Below the pieces are notes generated by a model. It made no database searches, was not told the DNA's origin, and saw nothing but the letters and a program-made list of their open reading frames with translations. Positions 61,444-62,306 of a DNA stretch of 62,306 nt are shown here, one piece after another (position 1 is the first letter of the stretch; each line of letters opens with the position of its first letter). A program made the position numbers and the translations under genes. Source of the stretch: Fimbriimonas sp. (lineage in GTDB: Bacteria; Armatimonadota; Fimbriimonadia; Fimbriimonadales; Fimbriimonadaceae); the NCBI GenBank assembly GCA_029866005.1, contig JARXAE010000038.1, positions 1 to 62,306 on the forward strand. Direction: 5' to 3'.

Positions 61444-62306
61444 ATGACGAGTGTTAGAGTTGTTCTGCCTGTAGTCTCACTGACCTTGCTTGCCGCAGGA
61501 GTGGTTTTTGCGCCCGCTCAAAAAGCCGTGAGAACTCCGAAAAAGATCGACTTCAACAAAGACATCAGGCCAATATTGAGCGAGAACTGCTTTAAGTGCC
61601 ACGGTCCCGACGCCAAATTCATTAAGGGAAACCTCCGCCTCAGCGACGAGAAGGATGCCAAGAAGGATCGCGATGGAGAGTTCGCGATACTTCCTGGAAG
61701 GGCAAAAGATTCTCTCGTGATTCAACGAGCGCTCAGCAAAGAAAAGTCTGCGCAGATGCCCCCGCCGGACTCTGGTCTGCCGAGATTAACTGCTCAGCAA
61801 ATCAAACTTCTTTCCGATTGGATCAACCAGGGTGGACGGTACGAAAAGCACTGGGCACTCGTCCCGCCAAAGACGACCGAGCTACCAACCGTCAAAGACC
61901 TGAAGTGGGTTCGGAATGACATCGACAGGTTTGTGCTTGCAAAGTTGGAAGAGAAGGGTCTCAAGCCGGCTCCCGAGGCAGATCGTTCTACCTTGCTTCG
62001 CCGCGCGACACTCGCGCTGACTGGTCTGGACCCAACCACCGATGAGTTGAACAACTATCTCGGAGACTCTGCTCCCGGAGCCTACGAACGAGCTGTCGAC
62101 AGGCTGCTTGCGAGTCAGCGCTACGGCGAGCACGAAGCACGGTATTGGCTGGACGCAGTTCGGTACGGAGACACTCACGGTCTTCATCTTGATAACGAGC
62201 GCAGTATCTATCCTTACCGGGATTGGGTGGTCAACGCCTTTAACAAGGACTTGCCGTTCGACAAATTCACTCTCTGGCAACTCGCCGGCGATATGTTGCC
62301 GAACCC
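61444..62306 (+). CDS. DUF1549/DUF1553 paralogue, truncated by window edge
   Basis: 287 residues are visible. The sequence parallels the 58416 protein from the signal peptide (VSLTLLAAGVVFAPAQKA) through ENCFKCHGPDA to the tail DKFTLWQLAGDML with few changes. The start ATG 61444 matches ATG 58416 in position. An upstream ATG at 61422 (within TATGCT) leads to a stop. The -10-like TATGCTAGAA and the CGCCC-rich leader are duplicated as well, so the duplication includes the promoter. Confidence 0.9.
   Translation, partial: MTSVRVVLPVVSLTLLAAGVVFAPAQKAVRTPKKIDFNKDIRPILSENCFKCHGPDAKFIKGNLRLSDEKDAKKDRDGEFAILPGRAKDSLVIQRALSKEKSAQMPPPDSGLPRLTAQQIKLLSDWINQGGRYEKHWALVPPKTTELPTVKDLKWVRNDIDRFVLAKLEEKGLKPAPEADRSTLLRRATLALTGLDPTTDELNNYLGDSAPGAYERAVDRLLASQRYGEHEARYWLDAVRYGDTHGLHLDNERSIYPYRDWVVNAFNKDLPFDKFTLWQLAGDMLPN

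Overview
The window looks like a chromosomal segment of a diderm, medium-GC bacterium, most likely Armatimonadota (Fimbriimonadia-like). The main clues are two type IV prepilin-like proteins with the N-terminal signature FTLIELLVVIAIIAILAAI followed by a FPVFAQAKAAAKK-type stretch, which is common in that phylum. An outer-membrane porin ending in Phe, several lipoproteins, and a tandem pair of large DUF1549/DUF1553 cytochrome-like proteins also fit. I see no tRNA, rRNA, CRISPR array, transposase or integrase. The taxonomic call is inference.

Layout. 1-1528: a partial lipoprotein gene, then a prepilin/lipoprotein pair. 1608-5132: pgk, a dienelactone-hydrolase-like gene, a DUF1844 protein, an unknown protein and a GNAT enzyme, mostly start/stop coupled. 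5149-6471: a lysine 6-aminotransferase-like enzyme. 6669-18977: a pentose (probably L-arabinose) locus with a divergent ArsR-type regulator, a FucI-like isomerase, ribulokinase, ribulose-5-phosphate 4-epimerase, an HD-GYP protein, a complete RbsA/B/C-type ABC transporter, a TlpA-like thioredoxin and a porin. 19153-21673: a second prepilin and a nucleoside-symporter-like MFS protein. 21749-29571: metG and ileS transcribed divergently from a palindromic promoter, then lspA, two membrane proteins and tgt. 29657-32831: a histidine kinase / receiver-EAL pair. 32997-35631: rpsO-pnp. 35794-40950: a trans-4-hydroxy-L-proline degradation operon with a phytanoyl-CoA-dioxygenase-like gene at its end. 40962-44393: an S9 peptidase gene and an unknown gene, with broken gene tails (a second S9 peptidase and glutamate synthase) beside them. 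44443-52237: galM, a multipass membrane protein, a beta-helix protein, a GHL10-like protein and a Gly-rich secreted/membrane protein. 52241-58371: uvrB, a small membrane protein, an enoyl-CoA hydratase, rplA with an L1-type leader, a DUF1579 protein and a metallophosphatase. 58416-62306: two tandem DUF1549/DUF1553 paralogues, the second cut by the window edge.

Three themes stand out. First, the three enzymes in this window whose families usually carry structural zinc in Cys clusters and act on tRNA (MetRS, IleRS and Tgt) have all lost most or all of those cysteines, which suggests a zinc-sparing translation apparatus. Second, many genes have a TANNNT -10-like hexamer 6-12 nt before the start codon and no Shine-Dalgarno, which suggests frequent leaderless transcription. 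Third, pathway genes are packed into operons with 1-8 nt overlaps, and short decayed gene tails lie between them.
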